Assembly (NCBI GenBank): GCA_050084515.1
Contig: CM114271.1
Coordinates: 45,198,001 to 45,262,000 of the forward strand
Reading direction: 5' to 3'
Source: Blasia pusilla
Lineage: Eukaryota > Marchantiophyta > Marchantiopsida > Blasiales
DNA length: 64,000 nucleotides
Shown here: one piece after another, positions 1 to 10,739 of the stretch
Layout of the letters: every line of letters starts with the position of its first letter
Numbering within the stretch: the stretch's first letter is position 1
Notes under the pieces: generated by a model
Databases searched by the model: none
The model's input: the letters and a program-made list of their open reading frames with translations, nothing else
What the model was told of the DNA's origin: nothing
Made by a program: the position numbers and the translations under genes

Positions 1-1147
1 TCCAATCTCCATCGACGGCTTTCTAGCCATGGGTTACGGGGGAAGCTGTGGCTTCGGTCCTGCCAAGCCTGGACCCAGGGAGGCAGGGCCCTGGAGTTAG
101 TACGTCGGGGAGGCCCTCCCCCCCTCATTCGAACAGTTTTCCTCTCCTCTCACTCGACGTTGGCAAAGCGCTGCCAGATTCCCGCCCGGTCTCGACTCCC
201 GCATTCAAACTCTTTTCTTCACTACACAGTGTCGAAGCTGCCAAAGTTGCCCAACTCCGCACTCGAGTTTGCAAATTCCTTGAGATTCTCCCGTGTCCGA
301 ACTCTTTTCTTCACTACACAGTGAAGAAGCAGCCGAACTCTGATTTCACAGATTTTCTCTCTCTGCAGTGCAGCTCCGCTCTACGTCTACTCTTGCGCAG
401 AAACTCCGCTCAACGTTGGCTCATGCTCAACTTCGCGATAGCCTTGGCGGTCTGAGTTTCAACCTTGCAGCCTTGCCCCAATATCTCCCGTCAACGTCTG
501 CTCATGCACGGCGGCTCGCTTTCGGCGTCCGCTTTTGCAAGACGACCTTGCGGTCTGAGTTTTGACTTGCCCAAAGACATTCTTGTCGACGTCCGCTCTA
601 GCGCTACTGATCCGAATGTTTGATGTTTTTCCGCTCTCTGATTTGCTGCTGCTCGTTTTTGCTACTTTGCTCCTCTACGCTTTTTCTCTGCAGATCCGTA
701 CTTCAGTTTAGCGTTAGTGTATTTTCTGTTTTGTTTTTCAGTAACATGATTTGGCTGTTGATTCACAGTGAGCCCCGTTGAAGTCTTGAAGTTGCAAATC
801 GGCTTTCGTTATAGCCGTTTTGCAACTGGTCTCCCGACTGTTATACTTGGGGGTTGGTTCAATCCGACTGTCATATTTGGGTATTGGATTCAATTTCCAG
901 CTTGCAGAGATTAGTACCTTTTTTCACAAATACTCAGATGTTTAGATTAAGTTTACTAAAGTAAAGTTTAGGGTTTAGGGTTTAGTTAGTGCTTTGGAAG
1001 TTCGCGTTCTTGACTTGAAGCTTTGTAGCTCTACATCCGCCCGAACTCTTCCATTCGATTTGAAAGAACAGGCCATTTGCTTGACCCTTGGCCACCTGTT
1101 GGTTTGTATGCTTGTTTCCCGCATTCGAGTCTTTTTATTGTGGTTAA
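1..1147. other. Leader region upstream of the hAT-derived gene; no gene recognised
   Basis: I recognise no protein here. The first 570 bases are pyrimidine-rich and contain a perfect 24-bp direct repeat at 208-231 and 300-323 (starts aactcttttc). A telomere-like TTTAGGG run sits at 967-985. The stretch may be the 5' leader or subterminal part of the hAT element that follows, but I did not find a terminal inverted repeat or target-site duplication. Confidence 0.4.
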
Positions 1148-3361
1148 ATGGCCAAGAGGCAAAAGACCATCAGTGCTTTCTTAGACAAGGGACGCCGGAA
1201 CGATGTTCCAGATATCATTGGATTGTCTCGCTCATCTGATGATAAAGATGAACAACCTACATCAAGCAGTAGTGCAGCTTTACATGAGAAATTTGCATAG
1301 CTTGGAAGGACGTATTCAATGTACAACTGGATTGACTATGATTCAGCCCTTGGTAGAATTTTTTGTAAAGTATGTAGGAAGGGTAAGGTGAAGAGTGCTT
1401 TTGCTAGAGATGGAGCAATCAATTGCAAAGTCTCTGCATTCACTGACCACGCCAAATCCAATGAGCATATCAAACTATCATGGGCTGCAAATGGAGGTAA
1501 GCAATCGATCGCCAAGGCCATTGCAACAACAAACCAAAGTTGTGAAGTAGCCCTCCTAACATTGTTTAGGTGTGCATACTTCCTTGCGAAAGAGGCAATT
1601 CCATTTCTGAAATTCCCCAATCTTTGTAAGTTAATGCTTTCTGTAAATGCACCTATAACCAGAGATCTTTACCACGATGAAAAGAGTTGTAGTGAAATAT
1701 CTTATTATATCAGCCAAGTTCTGCAGAGAATAACTCTTTCCAGAATGCAGGCCTCTCCCTTTTTTGGTATCATGATTGATGAATCCACGGATATATCTGT
1801 TACAGGTCATTTAGTTGTGTTTGCCACTTTCATTGAAGAGGGTCAAGCAGAATGTTGTTTTCTAGGATTACTTCAATCCGAATCCAAATCTTCTAATGCC
1901 ATTACTGAAACCTTGCTGTAACTAATCAAGGATGGAGGGGTGGAGTTTACCAAGATGGTAGCATTTGGATCTGATGGGGCCTCAACAATGGTAGGTAGCC
2001 AGACAGGGGTAGCTTCACAAATGAAGCAAAAGGTGAACCCCTACATTCTATCTGTTCATTGTGTTGCTCATAGGACAAATCTTGTCGCTTTGTCTCCGCC
2101 ACAAAAGCAAGTGATTGCAAGTCGATCTCTACTAAAGTAGATTCCATTCTCAATGCTGTTGTTGGTCACTTCCGGAGGTTCTCCAAGAGGAAAACAATCC
2201 TAGCATCTTTGCAAAGAAGTTCAATGACTCCCAACGAGTCATGAAAAGATATCATAAAATACGATGGTTATCTCGATGGCAAGTTGTTTCCACATTGTGT
2301 GATTCTCTAGAATTGGTGTTGAGTTATTTCAGGGATATCTCTCCTTCAGAGGATGATGGGAATACTGGTAATTTATTTAACAAGCTAAGATCATTCCAAA
2401 TGATCTACTAGTTGTATTTTCTCGCTGATATTCTTTTCATGCTTGCAAATCTGAGCAAGATTTTTCAGTACAAGTTTGTGGATGTTAGCACTGTAGGGAG
2501 GATTGTAAATTCCGAGATAGCTTCCATCACTATGAATTTTTTGATGGAAACACATCACTTAAATGCATCGACCTTCTCTGAAGAAAACGGTTATCACATT
2601 TTATCTGATTTTGGGCCTCCATGTGGCTATCTTCGACGCTTACAATCCGAGGTAAGGGGTAAAAGGTTCCATAGTATAGAGATGTCCGAGATCGCATGGG
2701 GTAGGGACTTGAGGTGCCTTGTTTTTCAAAAGGTTTCTTTGAGAGTGTTTGTTCAGCCTTACAGGAACGATTTTGAGATAACCATCTCATTGGTGCAATG
2801 AAAATTCTAAACCCCTTGCACATGCCTTCTAGACAGGTGGGATTGAATAATTGGGGTTGTAAGGATCTTAATGAGTTTTGTGGTCATTTTGGAGGTGAAT
2901 TACCTCTTAAGGGTCAGTTGCAACCTGCTCTAATTAATTCTCCTATTGTGAAACAAGAGTTTCAGTCTTTCAAACTGATGGCTATCACGGAGTGGAAGGA
3001 TCGCAACTTCAGAGATATGTGGGCTATGGTAAGTTTGAGTCCCTCTTTGTAATGTAAATTTTCAAACTTGTTGGTTTTAGCAAATATTTCTAGAGTCCAA
3101 TGTGTGAGTACTACCATTTATGAGAGAGCATTCTCCATTCAGAATATGATCAAAAGCAAATCTCGCAATAGATTGTCGACTAAATACTTAGATGTTGTTT
3201 TGAGAATTGCCTTAGAAGGATCTTTCTTTGATAATGAGGAGTTGTTATCTGAGACTATGGTGTTATGGAAAAATTCTGCCCATTTTAGGTATATATGTGC
3301 TAGTCCAGAAAAATATTTGTCTTCAGATGTGGGAGAAGACAACAATGAAATACCTGTTTAA
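1148..3361 (+). pseudogene. hAT-superfamily transposase-derived gene, ZNF862-like, broken
   Basis: The family consists of hAT DNA transposases and genes domesticated from them: an N-terminal zinc finger, a DDE/RNase H-fold core, and a C-terminal dimerisation domain. The ATG at 1148 opens MAKRQKTISAFL, a typical start for this family. Then come a Cys-rich finger (FCKVC, later H near NEHIK), the core segment FGIMIDESTD with its Asp, the GSDGAS block, VHCVAHRTNL, and KIRWLSRWQ near 2250-2285. The C-terminal block at 3068-3361 holds YERAFSIQNMIK and LDVVLRIALEG, which is the dimerisation motif. The frame is broken by TAG at 1298-1300 (a Trp would fit), TAA at 1919-1921, and later shifts near 2100-2400 and 2800-3060. 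It is not functional as read, unless unrecognised introns remove some lesions. The family call is secure; the exact subfamily is not. Confidence 0.82.
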
Positions 3362-3394
3362 TAGGATGTTTATAAATTTGTTTGGTAGGGCCCT

Positions 3395-3434
3395 TCTAGA
3401 ATACTTGGAGCCCTAAAGCTCCAAGTATTCTAGA
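3395..3434. repeat. Perfect hairpin, 17-bp arms and 6-nt loop
   Basis: Arms at 3395-3411 and 3418-3434 (right arm gctccaagtattctaga) are exact reverse complements around the loop cctaaa. The hairpin lies just past the end of the hAT coding region. It could be a fold-back near the element end or an RNA terminator-like structure. There is no evidence of function. Confidence 0.8.
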
Positions 3435-3914
3435 GGGGGAGGATCCTTGGCTCCCAACCGGTGGGAGTATTATCAGGTTCAACTCCTGCCAAGGATATCA
3501 TAGAATGTGGAATGGGGAACTTCAATAGATGTACTTGAAAGTGAATAGAGTGTTTAGTCTTTAGAATTTAAGTCTTCAGATTGTAGATTGTGGGAGTGAA
3601 TGAATAAGAAAAGGTGGAATTCCACATGAAATTTATTTTTTCCGGGAAATATACCAACGGCCAGATAATTGTTGACGACTTGCAAAAAAAAACGGAAATA
3701 AGCTGGAGAGCAGAAATTTGGACAGAAATTTAACGTGGGAACAAAAATAATTTTCGGATATCCACAGATTAAAATTTAAAATATCAAAAAAAAACTTGTA
3801 CACATGATAACACCCTCCTGGAGCCGGTAACCTGTAAAAGAAACCAGGTAATAGAAAATATTACCAATAATACTCTTGTAGTTCAAAAAAATCTTCCCGA
3901 ACCTTGGGCCCAAC
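3435..3914. other. Intergenic, AT-rich, no gene
   Basis: No coding region is seen. Near 3443-3496 there is a weak tRNA-like fold, which I do not believe is a tRNA. The rest is A-rich and leads into the LTR-like block. Confidence 0.5.
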
Positions 3915-4852
3915 TGCGGGATGAGAGGGAAAACGGGGGGGTGGGGGGCGCGCAACCTTATGCGCGCCTCCCAACTGCGGGGAAGGGAGGGGAGGGAAGT
4001 CCGCCTCCGCGCTCGACTGCCTCCGCCTCCCCACCCTATCTGCCTCCTCTGCGCCCTAACCCTAGCTCTAGACCCCTAATTGGCCGCTTTTACTGGACAG
4101 CCCCCCGGCGGCTGCAAGACTCAAACTTGCTTTTTTTTTCTCACTCTTGACACTCGACGCCCCACCACACACTACACTCGGCTGTTGTCCCCCATCAATC
4201 CGCACCAGAAAAATCTGAGAAAAATGGACAGCGCTTCCGCCCACGGCCTTCCGAACAAAAAAATGACAAACACTCGCAACACACGCGTCTCTAGTGGCTC
4301 CCGACCAAGGCAACTTGCTTGCCTACCTGCACACAAAGAATTCCCATCAGCCCCCTGACACCTTTCTCATGTAAAAATAAAGAGTAGTAAAAATGGCACA
4401 CCCGGCCTAAAACTCCACTCCTCAATCTATGTCGGCATATCGGGCCTCATCCACCTTGTTCTATCAAGGAATCCGGACGCTAGCATCCTAGTCCTATCTC
4501 ACACACATACAAGAGAGGTGCCCCAACGGCCCAACATGAGAAAGATGGCTTAAGAAAACCATCTTCCTCTCTTATATAGGGTTGGGAAGAGCCAAAAGGC
4601 TCCTCCCCTAAAAATAGCCCTCCCCTTAGTAACCTACGCGCACAAGTTACCAGGGGCGGGTGACTTGGTCAACAAGTCACCCGATTGTGAAAGACCTCAA
4701 CATGAAAGTTGTCAAAAACGACGTTCTTGACACAATGGTCCTATCCTCGACCTCATCTGACAACGTGGGACAAAGTTACACTCAAGATAGTCCGCTGGCT
4801 CCTACGCCCTATCCACGATAGATCTCGGCCTATCGGCTACTCAGATGTGACA
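3915..4852 (-). mobile_element. Solo-LTR-like copy (copy 1) of the LTR flanking the gypsy-DNMT element
   Basis: The right part, 4371-4852, is a close copy of 26743-27191 and 37072-37555. The left part, from about 3915, also matches about 36570-37070 (shared G-run, CAGCGCTTCC-type segment, ACTTGC tracts). On the minus strand the block begins TGTCACATCTGAGTAG, with the TG start expected of an LTR. It contains a TATA-like stretch (cttatatagggttggg) shared by all three copies. No internal retroelement genes lie beside it, so a solo LTR is the simplest reading. I could not find a matching target-site duplication, and the 3' end of the LTR (near 3915) is approximate. Confidence 0.6.
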
Positions 4853-4962
4853 ATGTTCTCAATATGCAAGTTAGTAGACTCAAAGTCATTGAACGGAGGA
4901 GGCTAAGTTTGGAAGCATTTGGAAAATCACTCATACAAATTACACAAGATGTATCTGCTTCA

Positions 4963-5162
4963 CTTCCTGTGCGGAAATTACATCCACGATCAATCATTTT
5001 AAGGTTACTTTACTAAAATTTGCGCACATTGTACATCACGAACTCTCCAAGACTCACTCTCAAGCCTTAAGCACTACGTACAAAATAACCTAAAAACCCT
5101 AACATGGCTTCAATTAAATAGCCATGAAACTAGTGTGTGTGCCATTTCCACAAATGCTCCGC
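4963..5162 (-). mobile_element. Probable 3' LTR remnant and polypurine tract of a copia element
   Basis: Downstream (minus strand) of the copia coding remnant there is a purine tract read as aggggggcgga on the minus strand, followed by TGTGGAAATGGCACAC, a plausible LTR start. The segment runs to lower coordinates until it meets the solo LTR block. This is a structural inference; the opposite LTR is not in view. Confidence 0.4.
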
Positions 5163-5244
5163 CCCCCTATTTGTGGAAAAGGGCCTTGAAAGATGAGATT
5201 TCTCTTCGTTTATGACCATCCCAATCTCATCTTTCAAGGCCCTT
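5145..5244. repeat. Two adjacent perfect inverted repeats at the copia 3' end
   Basis: The first pair has 11-bp arms at 5145-5155 and 5169-5179 (tttccacaaat and its complement). The second has 22-bp arms at 5179-5200 and 5223-5244, built on gggccttgaaagatgagatt, with a 22-nt loop. Both are exact. They sit at the junction between the copia coding end, the polypurine tract and the LTR start. Confidence 0.8.
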
Positions 5245-5339
5245 CATGTTGTGACTTTTGTAACTTATAGAACTACATACATAAAGGTAATAATCTCCAT
5301 TTTATCTTATATTCTATCCAATCCAGTAATGCTAAGCCT

Positions 5340-6100
5340 TAGAGTATTCTTAGCATCATGCTTAGGATTGTAGAACATTGAACAACTCATAACATTGTCT
5401 TAATTTCTCCACCAAAATCGGCTTGTTAACATGTCTATTGCATCCTCCTCTATACCAATCTTTATAAGGTTGATAACACACTTAGTTATGCCTCTCAAAT
5501 GAAATGATATCGAACATTGATGTGCTTTGTCCTAGCATAATACACTTGGTTTTTAGCTAAGTGTATGGCCCTCTGGCTATCACAATATAGTGTAACTCCA
5601 TCTTGCAACAAACCAAGCTTAACTACAAGTCTACGTAGCTCGATACCATCCTTAGCTTCCTCTTATACAGCCATATACTCAACCTTTGTGGTGGATTGTG
5701 CTAGAGAGGCTTGTACTATGGACTTCCAACTAATAGGTGGATCCATCTATGGTAGACCTTCTTTTGTGCAAATCTCTTGCGAAACCATAAACCACATAAC
5801 CAAATAGAGATCCAACTCTATCAACTCTACCAACTCTACCATCAAAGACAATTCCCATATCCACTATCCCTTTCGAGTAACAAAGAATCCAATTCATTGC
5901 TTTACTAGATGTGACATAAACGTGATAACCACACTTACAACATATGAGATATGTGGTCGAGTGCAAGTCATTGCATACATCAAACTTCCAACTGCATTGT
6001 CATAAGAAATCTCCAACATTTCTCTCCTTTCACCGTCACTAACAAGACAATCAATTGAAGAAATTCTAAAATGACCATAACATATCCATATCCATAACAA
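5340..6100 (-). pseudogene. Ty1/copia polyprotein fragment: end of RT and RNase H
   Basis: This is the C-terminal end of a copia Pol polyprotein (reverse transcriptase thumb and RNase H). Reading the minus strand from 6100 down, AVGSLMYAMTCTRPHISY is the classic copia post-RT block. Next come KAMNWILCYSKG, GIVFDGR, ARDLHKRRST, ISWKSIVQASLAQST, KVEYMAV and TLYCDSQRAIHLAKN, then KHINVRYHFI. All are ordered as in intact copia elements. Several stops and small shifts break the frame (for example after EYMAV and YHFI). Nothing upstream of the RT end remains, so this is a 5'-truncated relic. Confidence 0.88.
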
Positions 6101-6189
6101 TATGTTTTAAATCAATGAAACATAAAACTCTAAAAAATGCATATAAATACAAATTTTCATACATATCGATATTCTTTTAATCTTAATTT

Positions 6190-6725
6190 AGCACTCCATA
6201 ATATACAAGATTCCTAGTGTTAACACTTATTTTGTTGATAGCATTTTCACTGTCAATCATCATATGAATAGAATTCCCCGAGACTACTTTTAACAAGGCA
6301 ACATGTAATTGCCCATGAGAAAATACTGGATTTGGCAAGTAGATACCAACTCTCTCTAATGTTGGACCTGATACTTATTAATCTTCATTGCAAAAGCACG
6401 ATATTTAGGAAATTAAAATCGTCATAAATCACAATGTAAGCCGAAATCGGATGCAATCAATGGAATGTGTGGAATGAACACTCGAGCTCCAACTTTTTGT
6501 TTTCTTGTGAGAATTGTTGCATCTACAAGATGTCGACTAAAACCAACTATCACCAAGCAAATCCTGTTTGCTTGTCCCTTTGCTCCATTCATATTTCATA
6601 ATAGCATTATCAGAGCTCCAATCTTCAAAGTAAAAACATTAGGTGGAAATCTAGATGGTAACATGTGTTCAAAAAAATTATATTTGATCAACAAGCCTTA
6701 TCTCATTGTCAAAAATAGAATCGGC
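6190..6725 (-). pseudogene. Helitron helicase (PIF1-type), C-terminal part
   Basis: Minus-strand reading gives LVDATILTRKQKVGARVFIPHIPLIASD, PKYRAFAMKINK, then GPTLERVGIYLPNPVFSHGQLHVALLKV. These are the conserved C-terminal motifs of the PIF1-like helicase of plant Helitrons (family normally AMTINKSQGQT and HGQLYVALSR). Two or three frame breaks separate the pieces, near 6360-6420. It is the continuation of the helicase core at 7200-7853 and marks the 3' coding end of the element. I could not identify the CTRR terminus or its hairpin. Confidence 0.85.
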
Positions 6726-7199
6726 ACTTAAGAAAGTATGCTCCTACAAAAAAAAATTCCAATCATAAACAATAAGAGAGATGATGGAAAAATATAGCAA
6801 TACACTTTTGAAAAATATAGTCATGATACTCAAAAACACAAATATTACCTCTCATGGAATTTGAGATATGCATGATTTCCGCATTTATACTATCCACACT
6901 AGTATTCTTGGTCGAAAACATCGATGTACCTCTCAAGAAATCAATGTCACTCTACTTATTAACATCGCGTCCATAAACAATGTCAATGAGATCATCGATC
7001 CTTGTGGTTTTAACAATTCTCGCATCCAAAACTTGTGTAAGATTCTCTACAAGGTCCAAATGTAATGGTATACAAACCCCTCCGACCTCTTATAACCACA
7101 TTGCAATAAATTATTGCTCTTCTTGTGCATATCCTACAAAAACATAAGATGAAGGAATAAGTACATATTAAAAAGAAACAAAAAGGCAAAATATTAGCT

Positions 7200-7853
7200 T
7201 TATTCTTTTATACATTGTAAAGTATTAACTCTCAAGTTGGAAGTGAGTTTCAATAATCTCACATTAGACCAAATAAGAGATCTCCTAAGTATTGCAGGCA
7301 CAAATGTGGAACGATATCCATGATGAACGACCAGAAGAAGTTGTCGAAAGTCAACACGAAATAAAATTATCTTTCTCCCAAAGGGCAAGTCTCGTAATCG
7401 ATGATCAATTAAACCCATGATACATTGGAAAGTACGATTAATGCCCTCAAATCCATGATGATGGGTCATAAGAGCTTCATTCCACACGATCAACTTTGAC
7501 TTTTGTATAAGGCATGCCACATGATCGTTGATCGATAAGCTAGAAAATAGATAACAACAAAACATATGAGGAACATTTATGAAGGATAAATCTAAGAAAA
7601 TAAGAATAACATGCATGCCATAATTATAAAGTAAAAGGAAAAAAATCTTAAATCTAAACTTACTCTTGCAAGTGGAACTTTCATGTACTTGGATAGGGAT
7701 CTTGTATCGAGAATGAGCGATACGACCTCCATCTAATAATAAGGCATCAATCCCCAAAGATCCAATTGCAAGAGCTATATTACCCTCGCTCCGTACCATA
7801 GCAAGAAGAAGGTTGTACAAAAAGGTTTTTCCCATTCCGCCAAAACCATCCAT
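7200..7853 (-). pseudogene. Helitron helicase (PIF1-type), ATP-binding core
   Basis: This is a PIF1-family 5'-3' DNA helicase module that works with the Rep nuclease in rolling-circle transposition. The Walker A motif reads GFGGMGKTFLYN (usual form GPGGTGKTF). After HSRYKIPIQ comes a non-conserved stretch of about 45 codons (roughly 7550-7670) that looks like a read-through intron. Then follow KLIVWNEALMTH (Walker B, normally WDEA, here WNEA), the DRxL-type block, and LPFGRKIILFRVDFRQLLLVV (normally GGDFRQ). The Asp-to-Asn change in Walker B suggests loss of activity. The tail RLLKLTSNLRV matches family motif III/IV. Confidence 0.88.
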
Positions 7854-8391
7854 AAGAAAAGTTTTTCCTGAAAAATTATTATTCTTAGTTACAAAAAAGC
7901 ATTTTAAAATGAATAAGACTTAATTGATAATATATAATACATAATATTCACTTACAAAAGGTGGCGCATCTTGTAAGATATCGTCAAAAGAATTATAGAT
8001 AACATCCCAAATAGCTCATTATCCATCATTTAAAGAAATATCTCATGCTCTCAAACGTTCACGAAGCATATCATGATTGTAGGAAATTAAGCTTTTCGTC
8101 TTCTAGACACAAAATAGATAAATCACGAGTTTGGAAATTTGGTTGAGGTATGTCGGAGAAGTCCGCCTTACTTTTACCATGATATCGAAGATGGTAATAC
8201 ATCTCCAATAATGCAAGATTAATAATCTGAATATCAAATTGAAGATTTAGAATTCCAATTCTTTGTTATGAAGAGCAAATATAAAAGTTAAAACATAAAT
8301 AAAGAACATAACAAAAAAATCCTAAAATAAATAAGGAAAAATTGACTCAACAAAAGGCATGCATATTACCTTACATTTGATGTAGAAGATC

Positions 8392-8800
8392 TTATGTTAA
8401 TGGAACTAAAAAAGATTCCCATGCCATAACCGTAAAATAAGGTATGTTATATGGAATAGTGATTGCAAAGAGTAGACGTAATGAATAACCAGGACAAATG
8501 ACAACTGCCTCTTCAAAGCAAGAAAATATCCCTCTATCATCCTCCAAAAGTCCCATCTGAATAGCAGTCTCTTTGAAGGCTGGGGTTTTCAGTTCCACAA
8601 ATATGCCCCATCTCGTTCGACAAAGTAAAGGGTTTTTTAATTGCGTCTCTCGGAAGACTTATTGTGGAAGAACAATAGCGTTCAATTTATTCCATGGCGC
8701 TCTTAAAAGAACAATAGGGTCTTTATATTACTTGCCCTTCCATGGAAGACTTTCACATAAGATAGGGTTAATACTCACAATATATATATAATACATATTT
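8392..8800 (-). pseudogene. Helitron helicase, N-terminal region
   Basis: On the minus strand, TPAFKETAIQMGLLEDDRG, FEEAVV, SLRLLFAITI and NIPYFTVMAWES match the region just N-terminal of the PIF1 domain in plant Helitrons (family LLEDDxEW, LRxLFATIL). A degraded YYLRLLL-type stretch precedes it near 8650-8780. Intact elements have no long gap between this block and Rep. Here the gap is the insert at about 8.8-10.7 kb. Confidence 0.75.
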
Positions 8801-9760
8801 TTTGCATGAAATTTATTTTATTTATTTCAAATTTAATTTTATATGATAATTTTCGTTCCTAGGTAGTAAATTATTTGATTTTTTGCAGGGAAATTTAGAG
8901 GGAAAAAGATATATATTTTCCTAATGGTTCCCTCCCTTAACCATTTTTCCATTTTTTCTCCGAGTATACTTGAACCGGGTCTGGGTTTAGGGGAAAACCA
9001 TCATAGGAAAGACGAACAACCGCCACTCAAAAGAGAATCTTGCAAGCAACTTGCAGGCAGATTGTAGAAAGGTTCGATGATCGAGCAAGCTTCGATCAAT
9101 ACTTTGTTGAGTTCTTGCCGAATAGCGGACAGGTTGAAAATCTTTCTTCAATTGTGGTGACTAACATCTACGTGTGAAGCATCTACTTGCGATATTGGAA
9201 CCTCGGACGGACAGACTGTGCTTATCTGGAATCGTTTGTGTATGTCTATTGTTTCAGCTTATTGTTGAAGTTGGTTTGCCATTGTTCGGCATTGGTCGAC
9301 TTATTATTATCCACCCTTTTGTTTTCAGATAAGTTTTGAGGTAAGCATGTGACCTCTCTCTCTTTTGATTCAGATTTGGTTGTGGGGGGAATCAAATTTG
9401 GTCTTGAAAGAGAGATATTTGCAACCTAATGCGTCCCAAAAAAAACCTTGCTCTCCTTGCCAACTCTCCGCTACAGTCGTCTTCTTCTTGACAGTTCCAC
9501 CATGCGTCTGCCTCTTGTAATTCCACCATGCGCCAACCTCGGACAAGCACTCAATTGCAATATTCAGCTGAGCCTGCAGTTTTCGACACGAAATGTGTGG
9601 TTGAAAGTTGAAACCAATGTCATATCTTTGTGGAAAATTGTGTATAGAGTGATCAGCGAATCAAAATTTTATGCTTGTTGCCAATCATATTTTAATCTTT
9701 GAGCTCTCTTGATACACTTGAAAACTTGCAACTCTCTGTGAGCGTGGTTGTCAAGCAAAA
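8801..9760. other. Insert inside the Helitron, 5' part; no gene recognised
   Basis: The sequence interrupts the expected Rep-to-helicase order. It is AT-rich on the left, with moderate GC from about 9000. It could be the leader of the plus-strand ORF at 9761. A short plus-strand ORF at 9448-9702 has no recognisable motif. Confidence 0.4.
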
Positions 9761-10237
9761 TTGACTACTGTGGCGATTCCCCGTGGAATAGTGCCTAGTG
9801 TAACTTATGAGGGCAAGAATATCTATGAATATATCCTTATAAATCAATTTTCTTGCAATCCTTTCATGTCCAAGGACATACAAACTCGAATAACCCAAAA
9901 GACGTATTACACTATTGGCAAGGGAAAGGAGCAAGATCCTAATCATCCAACTTGTTTGGTTGATGTTGGTAGTAATATCACAATTTTTTTTGAATCTATA
10001 GTAGATGTTTGCCCTTCCACAAGATCAACAAAGTCAAAGAAAAGGAAAGGAAAAGAGACACAACTTGCATTGGAGGCAAGAGTTGCAAAAATTGAGGATT
10101 GGTTGGGGCGTATTGTGTTTATGTTTCAAAAGAATGGTTCACATTGGTCAAGAATTCGTGGGGCCTTGGACTTGTTGGACATGCTTGTACCTCCTCCTAG
10201 ACAGAAGGAAAGCATTTGTCGTGTCATATGTAATTAG
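9761..10237 (+). CDS. Unrecognised 158-aa ORF nested in a Helitron
   Basis: I do not recognise this protein. It is the longest plus-strand ORF in the segment and opposes the surrounding Helitron genes. Visible features are an N-terminal mixed region with an NPFMSKDIQTRI stretch, a lysine-rich patch (STKSKKRKGKE, residues about 88-98) that could be a nuclear localisation signal, and a predicted amphipathic helix (QLALEARVAKIEDWLGRIVFMF). The end reads GALDLLDMLVPPPRQ. Alternatives are cargo captured by the Helitron, a domain of another transposon, or a chance ORF. Confidence 0.3.
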   Translation: MTTVAIPRGIVPSVTYEGKNIYEYILINQFSCNPFMSKDIQTRITQKTYYTIGKGKEQDPNHPTCLVDVGSNITIFFESIVDVCPSTRSTKSKKRKGKETQLALEARVAKIEDWLGRIVFMFQKNGSHWSRIRGALDLLDMLVPPPRQKESICRVICN

Positions 10238-10739
10238 TACAAGTCTTCCGGCCATAGTAATAACAAAACCTTGTTCACTTATGATGCAATAGATGTGCAA
10301 TGGATTGATATTGAAATGGTGATTTCTAAAGTGAAGTTGACAATGAAATGAGGGATACAAAATAGAGAATATATATATATTCATTTAACTTACATGCTTT
10401 GACTATACACATTCAGAGTGTGAGTTGATATTGGTGAGTTTTTTTAATGTTTGAAAGATGTTGGATTCAATATTTTTGTGGATTGTGCTTAGAGTGTACT
10501 TAACACTGGTGAATTGTGAGAATATAAGTGGGAGGAATGGCCTAGGGATAGAATTTTAGGGGTACTAAAAATGAACAATGATTCCTTTAAAATACATAAG
10601 GGTGAGAAATAAGTAAAAACAAATCCAACAATTATTGAAGGCATGGTTTGACTTATTAATCAATTTGCCATTATCACACATGCATAATCACATATAGAAA
10701 TGTGTTAGTAGTTGGAAAAATATATATAACACATTAATA

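Noticed and set aside
965-985. Interstitial telomere or chromosome-end signal
   Set aside because: Only about two and a half TTTAGGG units. Such telo-boxes are common in plant leaders.
3443-3496. tRNA-like fold with acceptor-like stem, one arm and a T-arm-like ttcaact loop
   Set aside because: One arm is missing, the loop lacks T33, and the length is too short. It is probably a chance or SINE-like structure.
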